Source of the DNA: a virus
Virus record (IMG/VR): IMGVR_UViG_3300030451_000034
Coordinates: 1-20,069 of that record
DNA: 20,069 nucleotides
Reading direction: 5' to 3' (one strand)
Part shown: positions 14,101 through 20,069 of the stretch, one piece after another
Position numbering within the stretch: position 1 is the stretch's first letter
Layout of the letters: each line of letters starts with the position of its first letter
Program-made: the position numbers and the translations under genes
Notes under the pieces: generated by a model
Database searches by the model: none
The model's input: only the letters and a program-made list of their open reading frames with translations
Told to the model about the DNA's origin: nothing

Positions 14101-14802
14101 TTCTTTTCCGGTCATGCCAAATATCTTGTTATCTTCTGTGAATGTCGTATGCAACCAGCGAGTGAGATTGGCACCTGTGTCTTGAGCAGTTTCAGATGCA
14201 GCAGTCATACCAACAGCGAGGGGTTTAATTACTTCATCACCTACCGCACCCAACACTTTCATAACACCGTGAAGTTGTTCAGGAACTTTTTCGTCAAGAA
14301 AGTCTTGCGTCACTAAGATGTCAGGGTCATCACCATATAAACTACTTGCAATTGCACGTGTCTTATCATAGTCGAATGTTTCAGCAATCTGTTGCTCACT
14401 ACGCTCATCAAAAGTTAATGGTGCAGGGGCATCAACGAGTTCTAACTTAAAGGAAAGAGAACCCGGCCCTGTATCCGCAGTCGGAACAGTAGGCACAAGT
14501 TTATATCCCGCAGGAACTTCATTAGTTCGCAGGTAATAATCTTCTGGGCTTTCGTCTACTTGGGTGGTTGCAACTTCATCAGTGCTTGTGGGAGGGGCGT
14601 CGTACTGTTCAGCATCATTGCCTACAGTAAAACCGTCTTCTTTCTCAAGAGCCTCTAACTGCGAGAGTAACTCTTCTTCAGAAGAAGACTCTTGAGTGTC
14701 ATCAATTTGTTGTTCAGACTGTGCTGCTATTACAGGCCGTGCTTGCGCTTCATCTTGCTCAAGAGCCTCTAGTTGAGCCAGCAACTCTTGCTCTGTAGCC
14801 AT
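11176..14802 (-). CDS. Large internal virion / DNA-ejection protein (1208 residues)
   Basis: The start is ATG 14802, which forms a TAATG overlap with the 493-residue gene upstream; an in-frame ATG at 14826 would add eight residues and lie deep in that gene. Two near-identical helices, ELLAQLEALEQDE (6-18) and ELLSQLEALEKED (44-56), open the protein. Residues about 280-350 are a long Ala/Arg/Glu-rich helix. The central part (about 530-800) has amphipathic and hydrophobic stretches such as NGLTVVLPFPRFMF near 750. No lysozyme or transglycosylase motif was seen. Size, helical character and the last position after proteins of 163 and 493 residues recall T7 gp16 (about 1318 residues), the largest ejected core protein. 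Function is by analogy only; a large polyvalent virion protein is a safe description. Confidence 0.7.
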   Translation of the reverse strand: MATEQELLAQLEALEQDEAQARPVIAAQSEQQIDDTQESSSEEELLSQLEALEKEDGFTVGNDAEQYDAPPTSTDEVATTQVDESPEDYYLRTNEVPAGYKLVPTVPTADTGPGSLSFKLELVDAPAPLTFDERSEQQIAETFDYDKTRAIASSLYGDDPDILVTQDFLDEKVPEQLHGVMKVLGAVGDEVIKPLAVGMTAASETAQDTGANLTRWLHTTFTEDNKIFGMTGKEIMPFDPETAGEKFGGDLAMMLEMAEATPAVGSLTGIAGRAGQRAVEKPLRDATKAVKAREAAEATRERVFAEKMRIGKAREATAEEMAAKRAAAQEAREANQDIADGLIDAFEKETGKEIHSVVNGVKVLDGAKARKAGLDTAEEIAEANRGTVREFLRGESSQTDAAMLVGQGDAIVRPVLKQEKFDGLVAAAAELKDRFPEAFNNDRPLIDNLFELTVNKELLAGDELIDMLNKYGISFEDYILTVVSGGSEAGKTLNKLSQIKRVRPANEMIAMQEAATKEAANSLRKGIMRIENIRRGGLVSQVATAARNLQSGGIRAPLEGLGNVMDNSLYRLSNEGVVAGAKEFTRFGNWRESFRHMKYMFSPEGYRNTKDYVDFILEQPELAKQYDLLFNNINEIQKLTGRGEGGAIDATLSVVEDAVDVLNTPNRWQEHLIRRGAFLGELERLAKREYDIDLIDTINDGKIRDLLNDASTVRPKDARSFHELIADATNKALDVTYAKQPDIPVFRSTSQFIVRNGLTVVLPFPRFMFNSMELLGQYAGGASIPLARKLASVVTRGRVGAGKLTAKDRQRISRNIVGMGTVPLILMDEPDKENENALDYAADFLMSMSVVGAAYQYRTSEDAPSDYKLLKTGDNAVMDTTPQFPMRQFMYLGEAMKRAKEGTFSDWFKAKEFTETFAGTNIREGVGQSLVQEVADLATGVDLTDKEQAGRLLGRTLGNYLSTWAVPFSQIIEAERAAGMRGLQYKDTAEDPTLDFQTSFMQNLSRPFARFESAESEAARPKREFLFAEEKRRVAPLFRVLGGINLATVDDEYGEYIGQFGYTDFELGSKSKVPSIRRFENKVVRDALPDIVDAAKRYEQRLRNDYENASDRIKEKFTEEKYVSSRIRALIKKRIQGVRKNISKGKVLSANAPKYAEAMMKYRRLGKETRTAAAVEFEERYGREPDGTDRKDLFRLLQIGRAYDKAMK
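14635..14787 (-). repeat. Duplicated 13-residue amphipathic helix at the N-terminus of the 1208-residue protein
   Basis: Bases 14787-14749 and 14673-14635 (read on the - strand) encode ELLAQLEALEQDE and ELLSQLEALEKED, 38 residues apart. The DNA is also similar (both contain CAAGAGCCTCTA on the + strand), so this is a recent or conserved duplication. The helices have a Leu stripe and could dock to a repeated partner in the virion. Confidence 0.8.
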
Positions 14803-16283
14803 TATACGTACCTGCTGCCTGTCCAAATACGTCTAACGGTTGCTCCTTGAGAATTTGTATACTCTACAATAGCACCCGGACCTAGCGTAGACGTAAATGC
14901 TTTGCTTACAGCATCCCTTGCTGTGCCAGCACTTACTGGCGTAATGCCACCGTCTATTTGTTTTTGTATGTATGCACCTTTGTCTTCTTGTAGAGATTTT
15001 CTCTGACTTTTAAGTGTGTTTGTCATTTGGCTATCATCAATGCCAGCAACACGTTGCTCTACATTCTCTAGTGCGCGGGTCATGCGGTCATAAAATTGAA
15101 CTTCATTACCTTCAATCATGTAATCAAGCTGTCCTTCAATGTCTTTGACAAGACCTACAGGCTCAAGTTGACGCTTAATTTCAGCGTTGATAATACTATC
15201 AACAGACTGCTTACTAAATACAGATGTAGCTACACCTGCAGACGTATCCTCTGCCCTTGCGATATCTGCCAGACCTTTAATAGCATGGGCGCGTTGCTTC
15301 TCGTAAATCATAATCTCTTCTGGAGATGTGGCCCGTGCCAAGTTTTCTTCTGCAGATACAAGCATGAGTTCAAATGTAGCAAACTCAGGTGCGTTACGCT
15401 TCTTCTCAAGTTCAAGTTTACGTTCTTCAATAGTAAGACCAGTGAGTTCACGGCTTAATACAGCATCTTCTGCTTCTTGTTCTGCCTTGGCTACAGCCAA
15501 GTCCAGACGCCTAGCATCACGTGCGTCTCTGGCAAAGTCTAGGGCAAGCCTAAGTTCGTTATTTTCTTTGTCCGCATTAAACCTTTCAAGAGCGAGGTTA
15601 TATTGTCTATCTGCATCGTCAAGACGTGCCTGTGCCGACCGCATGTCCATTTCAAATTTTTCACCCTCACGCTCAAATCGCGTCTCGTCACGTTTAGCTT
15701 CTTTAGCAGAGAGGAAGCCACTACGGTCAATAGTAGCCATTTGCACATCAAGGTCAGCGGCTTCTTGTGCGGGAAGTGGCGCTGCTTCTTCAACCTGTTG
15801 CCGTACACGTCCAGATAAATCAGGCTTAAACAATGCACCATATAGACCTGCACCCTTTACCTCTCCCTTTGCAACAGGTAGTTTTGTAATAGGCGTTACA
15901 AACTTGCTAATATAATCCTGCATTGTGGTGCCTTCAGGTGCAGTAGTCTCAGCAAATGTTATGGCAGTGTTAACATCAATTCCTGCTTGCTTATTCTTCA
16001 ATAACTCTTGATAAAGAGCATTAGCCCCAGTAATATTTTTACCACCGTTAATATAAAGTTGAGCCGCTTTGTCTATGTCACCGTCTACAAGAGAGGCAAG
16101 ATTATTTAGAGTATCTTCCAACTCTCTTTTTTCTTTTTCTTGACGCTCAATCTCTGCACGACGACGAGTAATGCGGTACTGTGCCATGCCTTCAGCACGT
16201 TCCTGACTGCGCTGCATATCTTTTTTAAGCTGGTCGTCAATGCTTGTAGCTGCGCCTGTAATCAAACCCTCTAAAAAACTCAT
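14802..16283 (-). CDS. Coiled-coil internal virion protein (493 residues)
   Basis: It starts with a short hydrophobic, glycine-containing segment (MSFLEGLITGAATS), then a very basic/acidic helix (about 17-65) and, after a linker, a second long helical stretch at about 192-298 rich in Arg, Glu and Ala. The C-terminus (TLGPGAIVEYTNSQGATVRRIWTGSRYV) looks like a small beta-hairpin. No enzyme motif was seen. It shares a TAATG junction with each neighbour, so the three proteins of 163, 493 and 1208 residues are likely made in fixed ratio. In T7 the matching slot is gp15, a helical tube-forming ejection protein. Virion role is inferred from position and composition. Confidence 0.7.
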   Translation of the reverse strand: MSFLEGLITGAATSIDDQLKKDMQRSQERAEGMAQYRITRRRAEIERQEKEKRELEDTLNNLASLVDGDIDKAAQLYINGGKNITGANALYQELLKNKQAGIDVNTAITFAETTAPEGTTMQDYISKFVTPITKLPVAKGEVKGAGLYGALFKPDLSGRVRQQVEEAAPLPAQEAADLDVQMATIDRSGFLSAKEAKRDETRFEREGEKFEMDMRSAQARLDDADRQYNLALERFNADKENNELRLALDFARDARDARRLDLAVAKAEQEAEDAVLSRELTGLTIEERKLELEKKRNAPEFATFELMLVSAEENLARATSPEEIMIYEKQRAHAIKGLADIARAEDTSAGVATSVFSKQSVDSIINAEIKRQLEPVGLVKDIEGQLDYMIEGNEVQFYDRMTRALENVEQRVAGIDDSQMTNTLKSQRKSLQEDKGAYIQKQIDGGITPVSAGTARDAVSKAFTSTLGPGAIVEYTNSQGATVRRIWTGSRYV

Positions 16284-16774
16284 TATGCCCTCCGTGCCAT
16301 AAGCCCTTTAGGCTCTTCTGCAGGCTCGTCTACCTCTGGCTCTTCTTCTACCTCTTCAATACGCCCTTTCATTTCTTGGCGTACCATCTCAAGACGAGCA
16401 TCGCTTGTCTGTTCACTACGTTCTTCTGCTAGACCATCATCGTAGTCAATGCCAGCGTTCTCTGCGATAAGCATGAGCATTTCCATTATCAACGGAATGG
16501 TCAACATACCCACATCAATGCTGTGCTTGCCTTCCATCACACCAGACATCTGCATGGTATTAGCAATCGTTGTCACAGGCACACCAAGTTCCAAGACTTC
16601 TACGGCCTGTTCCATAAACTCTTCTGTAGCCATGCGGTCCATGTAATATTCGATGGTAGCGTCCACAGTAGGAAACTGTGCTGGCTGTTGCCACGGCCTT
16701 GCGCCCAGTTCATGCGTCAAAGACATACCGGGGATGGGGGCATCAAGAAGAGGACTTTGTTGTTCAATCGCCAT
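16283..16774 (-). CDS. Putative virion-associated protein (163 residues)
   Basis: The N-terminus has PLLDAPIPGMSLTHELGARPWQQP, a Pro-rich stretch of a kind I recall at the start of similar proteins in marine podoviruses and cyanophages. A helical middle follows, with a hydrophobic segment (VGMLTIPLIMEMLMLIAENAG, about 88-108), and the C-terminal 35 residues are highly acidic (RIEEVEEEPEVDEPAEEPK). The gene overlaps the 69-residue gene by 11 bases and its stop overlaps the start of the 493-residue gene (TAATG), preceded by GGAGGG. By size and position it would match T7 gp14, the membrane-facing ejection protein. That match is inference; no homology is claimed. Confidence 0.65.
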   Translation of the reverse strand: MAIEQQSPLLDAPIPGMSLTHELGARPWQQPAQFPTVDATIEYYMDRMATEEFMEQAVEVLELGVPVTTIANTMQMSGVMEGKHSIDVGMLTIPLIMEMLMLIAENAGIDYDDGLAEERSEQTSDARLEMVRQEMKGRIEEVEEEPEVDEPAEEPKGLMARRA

Positions 16775-16973
16775 TTTTTAGCATCTCTCTTTGCTTGCGA
16801 AGGACACGCATGTGCTGTGCTACACGATAAGCAGGCTGATTTACTGCATCGCTTTGTTGATTCATTGGCTGCTTACGAGGTGCCAGCAATCCAGAGGTAG
16901 GAACTTCTTTCTTCTCCTCAAGATTATCAATGTCCATATTTAGATAAAGCTGCCTAGCTGGGTTCGTAATCAT
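16764..16973 (-). CDS. 69-residue hypothetical protein in the late operon
   Basis: ATG 16973 has AGAGG six bases upstream on the - strand and lies ten bases after the stop of the 670-residue gene. The protein is polar and basic: MITNPARQLYLNMDIDNLEEKKEVPTSG leads to SGLLAPRKQPMN and a C-terminal helix (AYRVAQHMRVLRKQREMLKNGD). No family is recognised. Good ribosome site, tight spacing and an 11-base overlap with the next gene support it as a real gene, likely a small virion or assembly factor. Confidence 0.7.
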   Translation of the reverse strand: MITNPARQLYLNMDIDNLEEKKEVPTSGLLAPRKQPMNQQSDAVNQPAYRVAQHMRVLRKQREMLKNGD

Positions 16974-16982
16974 ATTTACCTC

Positions 16983-18995
16983 TTAAAACTTCGCACCAAT
17001 AAATGCGCTACCAAGTGTACCAATCAGGCTACCCAGCGCATTACCTGCTGCTGTCTTACCCTGTTCTGATGCAATCTTTGCTCGTTCATCCGCATTTAAT
17101 GTAGCGATAGCCATGTCGGCGATACGGTTCATCTCGTTTTCAGCAGATGTCCATGCCCACTCCATAGTGTCTGCATAGTATTGCCACAGATTATCGTAGG
17201 CTTGTTTACTAACATCCAAGACAGCAGATGCGTTCAACTCATTGGCCCTGTTAGTTGCTGCTGTATCAGCCGTGGCAATCTCACGCCGCCACTGTGCATT
17301 ACTCTGTGCAATCACAAGCTGGTTCTGTGCGTTAAACTGGTCACGTTGGTTGTTTAGTTCAGCATTGAAACGCTCTACAGTATTGCGTTGATTTGCGTTA
17401 AACTGTTCCTGCGCATTTTGCTGGGCTGCATTAAACTGTGATGTCTGGCTTTGAAGATTGGCAAAGAACTGGTCAGTCTGGTTTTGGGATGATGCATTAA
17501 ACTGACGGGCAGCATTCTCTGCGGCTGTGTCTGTAAACAGTGCCTGTACACGCGACTGTGCTTTGAACATCTCTGTCTGCTGCTGATTAGACAGGTTAGC
17601 CATGTCACGCTGCAAGAATGTCTGCGCGTTCATTACAGCAGCCTGTTGACGGTTAGACAAGTTAGCCATGTCTAGCTGTGCCAATGCGCTGGCTTCTGCC
17701 ATTACAAGAGCCTGCGAGTTAGATAGGTTAGCAAGGTTCATCGTGTTAATAGCACGAGAGTTCTCAAGCTGAACCTGCTGCTCTGCAGTAAAGTTCATGT
17801 TAGCAATGTCGCTAACCTTAGATGCGTTTAGAACACGGGCTTGAAACGCTTGGTCAAACTCCTGACCAATAAAGCTGGCTCGTTGCTCTGCAGCAAGCAT
17901 TGCACGTTGCTGACGGTTAGATAGGTTCTGTGATTCAAACTGGGCAAATGTGGATGCATCTGCTTGTGCAACAGGAAGGGCAGACTCAATCGCTGCTTGC
18001 ACAAGAGCCTGTCCCGCCATGCTGCTTGCGCCAAGACCACGCGCTGCCATCTTTTGTGTTGCCGCACGGAGCGCACCTGCGGCCCAGCCGGGAGGGTTGG
18101 TTGCATCAAAGTTAGCGGTAAGTGTCTCAAGCTGTCCTTGTACAGTAGCTTGTTGTGTAGGGGTAGCTTCCGCAGCTTGTATTTGCTCTGCAAACTTAGC
18201 CGCTGTTTCTGCATTAAATGTAGGCTCTACAAGTTCGTTTGCATCTAGCTTGCGCTGAACAGGGTTGTCAATTGTATGAGCCTTGCCCTGTGCTGCAGTA
18301 AGATTGCCCACGCTTGATTCTGTTTGTTCAGCAGCAACTACTTTAGAACGTGGGTCATTCGGGTCCAACTGTGCCGCATTCACAGAGTTCAGGGCGTTGT
18401 TTACAGCACCCTGCGATTGCTCTGCTTCCATCTTATTAGCAGCTTTTTCTTCTACGGCTGTTGCTTGCGCCAGACCAGCCTGTGCAGTGTCTACTGCTAC
18501 TGAACCTGTTACCGTGCCAGTATCAGGCTGCAATAGTTGTGCATCGTCCTGTGGCACAAAGGCTGGCTGCACTACCCCACCAGCAGGTATAGCGCCTGTT
18601 TCCATGCGTCCTACTGTAGCGTCGGTAATTGTTTGAGGTGCTGCAGGTGGTTCAGTAACAGGTGGTTGTTCTATTTTATTTATTGGGTCGAGAGGAGTTC
18701 CGCCGCTTATTCCACGTTTAAGTGTTCCATCGTCTCCAATTACAATCTTTTTACCGTCATCGTAATTAAAACCGGGGTCTATTGGAGGACTAGAAGGCAC
18801 TTGCCCACCCTCTTGCATCCTTACCACACCACCACGTGCCATCTGCATGGCCTTCTGCTGGTATTGCTGCATCTGTTGTTGACGCATAGGGTCTTGTGAC
18901 AGGAAACTCTGGAAGCCCTGCATGTTACCTTGATAACCCATAGCACGGGCAATTTTTTCCATGCCGCTTGGCTTAAACGCCTTAAACATTGCCAT
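16983..18995 (-). CDS. Virion protein with long 11-residue (hendecad) repeat rod
   Basis: This 670-residue protein has four parts. Residues 1-65 are Gln/Met-rich and end in ARGGVVRMQEGG. Residues 66-330 are Pro/Ala/Thr-rich and probably extended. Residues 357-598 are 22 uninterrupted 11-residue repeats, such as NLSNRQQAAVM, NAQTFLQRDMA, NAAQQNAQEQF and NANQRNTVERF, without one insertion or deletion. Residues 599-670 form an aromatic helix followed by GNALGSLIGTLGSAFIGAKF, a glycine-zipper hydrophobic end. Eleven-residue repeats form straight or right-handed helical bundles; 242 residues would span about 36 nm. It lies just upstream of the ejection-type genes and after the tail and holin-like genes. 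A rod that inserts into or spans the cell envelope fits, but that is inference. Confidence 0.8.
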   Translation of the reverse strand: MAMFKAFKPSGMEKIARAMGYQGNMQGFQSFLSQDPMRQQQMQQYQQKAMQMARGGVVRMQEGGQVPSSPPIDPGFNYDDGKKIVIGDDGTLKRGISGGTPLDPINKIEQPPVTEPPAAPQTITDATVGRMETGAIPAGGVVQPAFVPQDDAQLLQPDTGTVTGSVAVDTAQAGLAQATAVEEKAANKMEAEQSQGAVNNALNSVNAAQLDPNDPRSKVVAAEQTESSVGNLTAAQGKAHTIDNPVQRKLDANELVEPTFNAETAAKFAEQIQAAEATPTQQATVQGQLETLTANFDATNPPGWAAGALRAATQKMAARGLGASSMAGQALVQAAIESALPVAQADASTFAQFESQNLSNRQQRAMLAAEQRASFIGQEFDQAFQARVLNASKVSDIANMNFTAEQQVQLENSRAINTMNLANLSNSQALVMAEASALAQLDMANLSNRQQAAVMNAQTFLQRDMANLSNQQQTEMFKAQSRVQALFTDTAAENAARQFNASSQNQTDQFFANLQSQTSQFNAAQQNAQEQFNANQRNTVERFNAELNNQRDQFNAQNQLVIAQSNAQWRREIATADTAATNRANELNASAVLDVSKQAYDNLWQYYADTMEWAWTSAENEMNRIADMAIATLNADERAKIASEQGKTAAGNALGSLIGTLGSAFIGAKF
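17202..17927 (-). repeat. Tandem 33/66-bp protein-coding repeats (22 hendecads)
   Basis: The region encodes residues 357-598 of the 670-residue protein in a strict 11-residue phase. Part of it also repeats at DNA level with a 66-bp period: on the + strand TTAGACAGGTTAGCCATGTC at 17587, TTAGACAAGTTAGCCATGTC at 17653 and TTAGATAGGTTAGCAAG at 17719. This marks growth by 22-residue duplication, with NLSN opening the paired units. Confidence 0.92.
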
Positions 18996-19195
18996 TAGTT
19001 AAGTCCCATAAATACTGATACCACCATTGCTACCACAAGAATGGTGCTACCCATAATCATTGCTTCTAGCCGCCACATGCGCTTGTCCAAGCCCTCTAGC
19101 TTCTCTTGCACATTGGCATACCGGATAGCGCACTCCTTCTCGTGTGCCTCAAGTTCCATCTGGGTTTTGAGTGTCGGTTCCATCGCCAGCTTCAT
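18995..19195 (-). CDS. Holin-like small protein, XhlA-type topology
   Basis: This 66-residue protein has a charged coiled-coil N-terminus (about 12-45: ELEAHEKECAIRYANVQEKLEGLDKRMWRLE) followed by one C-terminal membrane helix (46-64: IMGSTILVVAMVVSVFMGL). That arrangement is the one of the haemolysin XhlA group and of several phage holin or spanin-associated proteins. It starts by TGATG overlap with the 60-residue gene and lies next to the tail protein gene, where T7 also keeps its holin. No endolysin is in the window. Holin is a plausible label; a virion or membrane anchor protein is the alternative. Confidence 0.6.
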   Translation of the reverse strand: MKLAMEPTLKTQMELEAHEKECAIRYANVQEKLEGLDKRMWRLEAMIMGSTILVVAMVVSVFMGLN

Positions 19196-19377
19196 CAGTC
19201 GTCTGCGTCAGCGATTGTAAGTGTACCGGCTTTGACCTGTCGTTGAATTTCGGCGTAGTGGCGGTTTCCGGGAGCAAGGGGTACAGACATTTCAACTCCG
19301 TCAATAGTCGCATTTATGCTAGAGTTTTCGCCACGATACGTCATGTATTTCGCATTTGAAATTGTCATTTCATTCAT
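19195..19377 (-). CDS. 60-residue conserved-type tail-adjacent protein
   Basis: GGAG lies nine bases before ATG 19377, which is two bases after the stop of the tail protein. The product reads as a small beta protein: MTISNAKYMTYRGENSSINATIDGVEMSVPL, then APGNRHYAEIQRQVKAGTLTIADADD with an acidic end. I recall very similar short proteins beside tail genes in marine cyanophages and pelagiphages, without a known role. It overlaps the holin-like gene by one base. Real gene with high likelihood; function unknown. Confidence 0.75.
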   Translation of the reverse strand: MNEMTISNAKYMTYRGENSSINATIDGVEMSVPLAPGNRHYAEIQRQVKAGTLTIADADD

Positions 19378-19379
19378 AA

Positions 19380-20069
19380 TTACAACTCCGCATCTAATTT
19401 TATATTAGCTGTTGTATCGCTACTTCCCATTTGAACAGCGCCCTGTCCCGCCGTTAATCCACCAGCAACATCAAATATCAAACATACTGTACCATTATCT
19501 GAACCTACTGAATTTATAGAAATCGCGTTGGTTGCTGTTACAGTGGCATTTGCAAAAACAGCAAAGTTTCCATCTGCCACTAGGGTAGGCTCTGCTCTCA
19601 TTTGAACAGGTAATGTTACTGCGCCGGTGTTTCTTGTAGCACTTTCATTTTGCGATACAGATATCCTAGTAAATGCACCGGCATCAGTGCCTCCTCCTAG
19701 TTTTATAAAATACCTCTGACACCTAGCCAACTCATCGCCAAACGACCGATGTTCAAACGCCGTGGCCTGTTCACCGACTTCAAGCTGGATGCCAGTAATT
19801 TCAAAGAAATTGCTAGTTGATGCAAATAAACTACCTACACCCGCTGCACGATTAGCAGCAGTATCCCCTGCCCAATCCGTACTCAAAGTTCCCCCAGCGT
19901 ATGTAGAGCCAGCGTGTTGCCACCAGTTAAGCTGCAAGTCCTCAGTGTTGTCATCACCGAACTCCATACCACTTGCTGATGATGGCACATTGAACTCAAA
20001 TCTTTGCCACGACGATGTGATGGTAAACACTTTCGCAATCTGTCTATTAGTGCCGTGGGAAGTTCTCGC
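19380..20069 (-). CDS. Tail fibre/carbohydrate-binding protein, C-terminal part (5' partial)
   Basis: The frame is open to the right window edge: residues read through it (ARTSHGTNRQIAKVFTIT) and the first candidate start at 20030 is a GTG inside a conserved strand, so the true start is outside. The sequence SSWQRFEFNVPS followed by a long beta region and FEITGIQLEVGEQATAFEHRSFGDELARCQRYF is a signature of jelly-roll carbohydrate-binding domains at the end of many marine phage tail or fibre proteins. The final 90 residues are beta-rich, Ala/Thr/Gly-rich and Val-rich, like a trimeric tip or collar. It likely binds a host surface glycan and would determine host range. The fold call is good; the ligand is unknown. 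Confidence 0.82.
   Translation of the reverse strand, partial: ARTSHGTNRQIAKVFTITSSWQRFEFNVPSSASGMEFGDDNTEDLQLNWWQHAGSTYAGGTLSTDWAGDTAANRAAGVGSLFASTSNFFEITGIQLEVGEQATAFEHRSFGDELARCQRYFIKLGGGTDAGAFTRISVSQNESATRNTGAVTLPVQMRAEPTLVADGNFAVFANATVTATNAISINSVGSDNGTVCLIFDVAGGLTAGQGAVQMGSSDTTANIKLDAEL

Noticed and set aside
14803-14826. Eight-residue upstream extension of the 1208-residue protein
   Set aside because: ATG 14802 makes the TAATG junction typical of this operon; the longer start does not.
15328-15915. 195-residue open frame on the + strand
   Set aside because: Ser/Arg/Ala-rich product opposite the coiled-coil region of the 493-residue gene, as expected from antisense of Glu/Ala/Arg codons.
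17202-17927. Regular repeats considered as a CRISPR array
   Set aside because: The period is 33/66 bp with no unique spacers, and it is explained by in-frame 11-residue protein repeats.

Overview
This window looks like part of a tailed dsDNA phage genome of podovirus type, most like the marine 'HMO-2011-type' phages of SAR116 and Roseobacter-like alphaproteobacteria. The placement is from memory of gene content, not a search. The clues are a family A DNA polymerase with a DnaJ-like double CxxCxGxG zinc module, a separate primase and DnaB-type helicase, a Cas4-like exonuclease, a T7-type endonuclease I, a monomeric adenosylcobalamin-dependent ribonucleotide reductase and a MazG-like pyrophosphohydrolase. 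No tRNA, rRNA, IS element or CRISPR array was seen.

Layout. Positions 1-11149 are a tightly packed + strand early/middle module: the end of a tyrosine integrase; primase, helicase and polymerase; an acidic-tailed putative ssDNA-binding protein; exonuclease; a small coiled-coil protein; endonuclease I; a DUF3310-like protein and other small proteins; class II RNR; a run of micro-proteins; a PD-(D/E)XK-like protein; an RMF/CrpP-like protein; MazG; and a 34-residue membrane peptide. Most junctions are TAATG, ATGA or TGATG overlaps, so translational coupling is likely. At 11151-11175 a strong GC hairpin with a T-run separates this module from a convergent - strand late module (20069 down to 11176).

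The late module, in transcription order, holds the C-terminal part of a tail/carbohydrate-binding protein, a 60-residue protein, a holin-like (XhlA-topology) 66-residue protein, a 670-residue virion protein with about 22 uninterrupted 11-residue repeats and a glycine-zipper C-terminus, a 69-residue protein, then proteins of 163, 493 and 1208 residues. By size and order the last three resemble the T7 internal core/ejection proteins gp14-gp15-gp16.

How it works together. The + strand genes replicate phage DNA (primase, helicase, polymerase, SSB-like protein), resect and resolve it (exonuclease, endonuclease I) and enlarge or clean the dNTP pool (B12-dependent RNR, MazG). The - strand genes appear to supply host attachment, lysis and genome delivery. 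Three TTGACA boxes with 17-bp spacing to plausible -10 elements lie near gene boundaries of the + strand module; the one at 4356-4384, upstream of the SSB-like gene, is close to sigma70 consensus. Terminase, portal, capsid, endolysin and RNA polymerase are not in the window.
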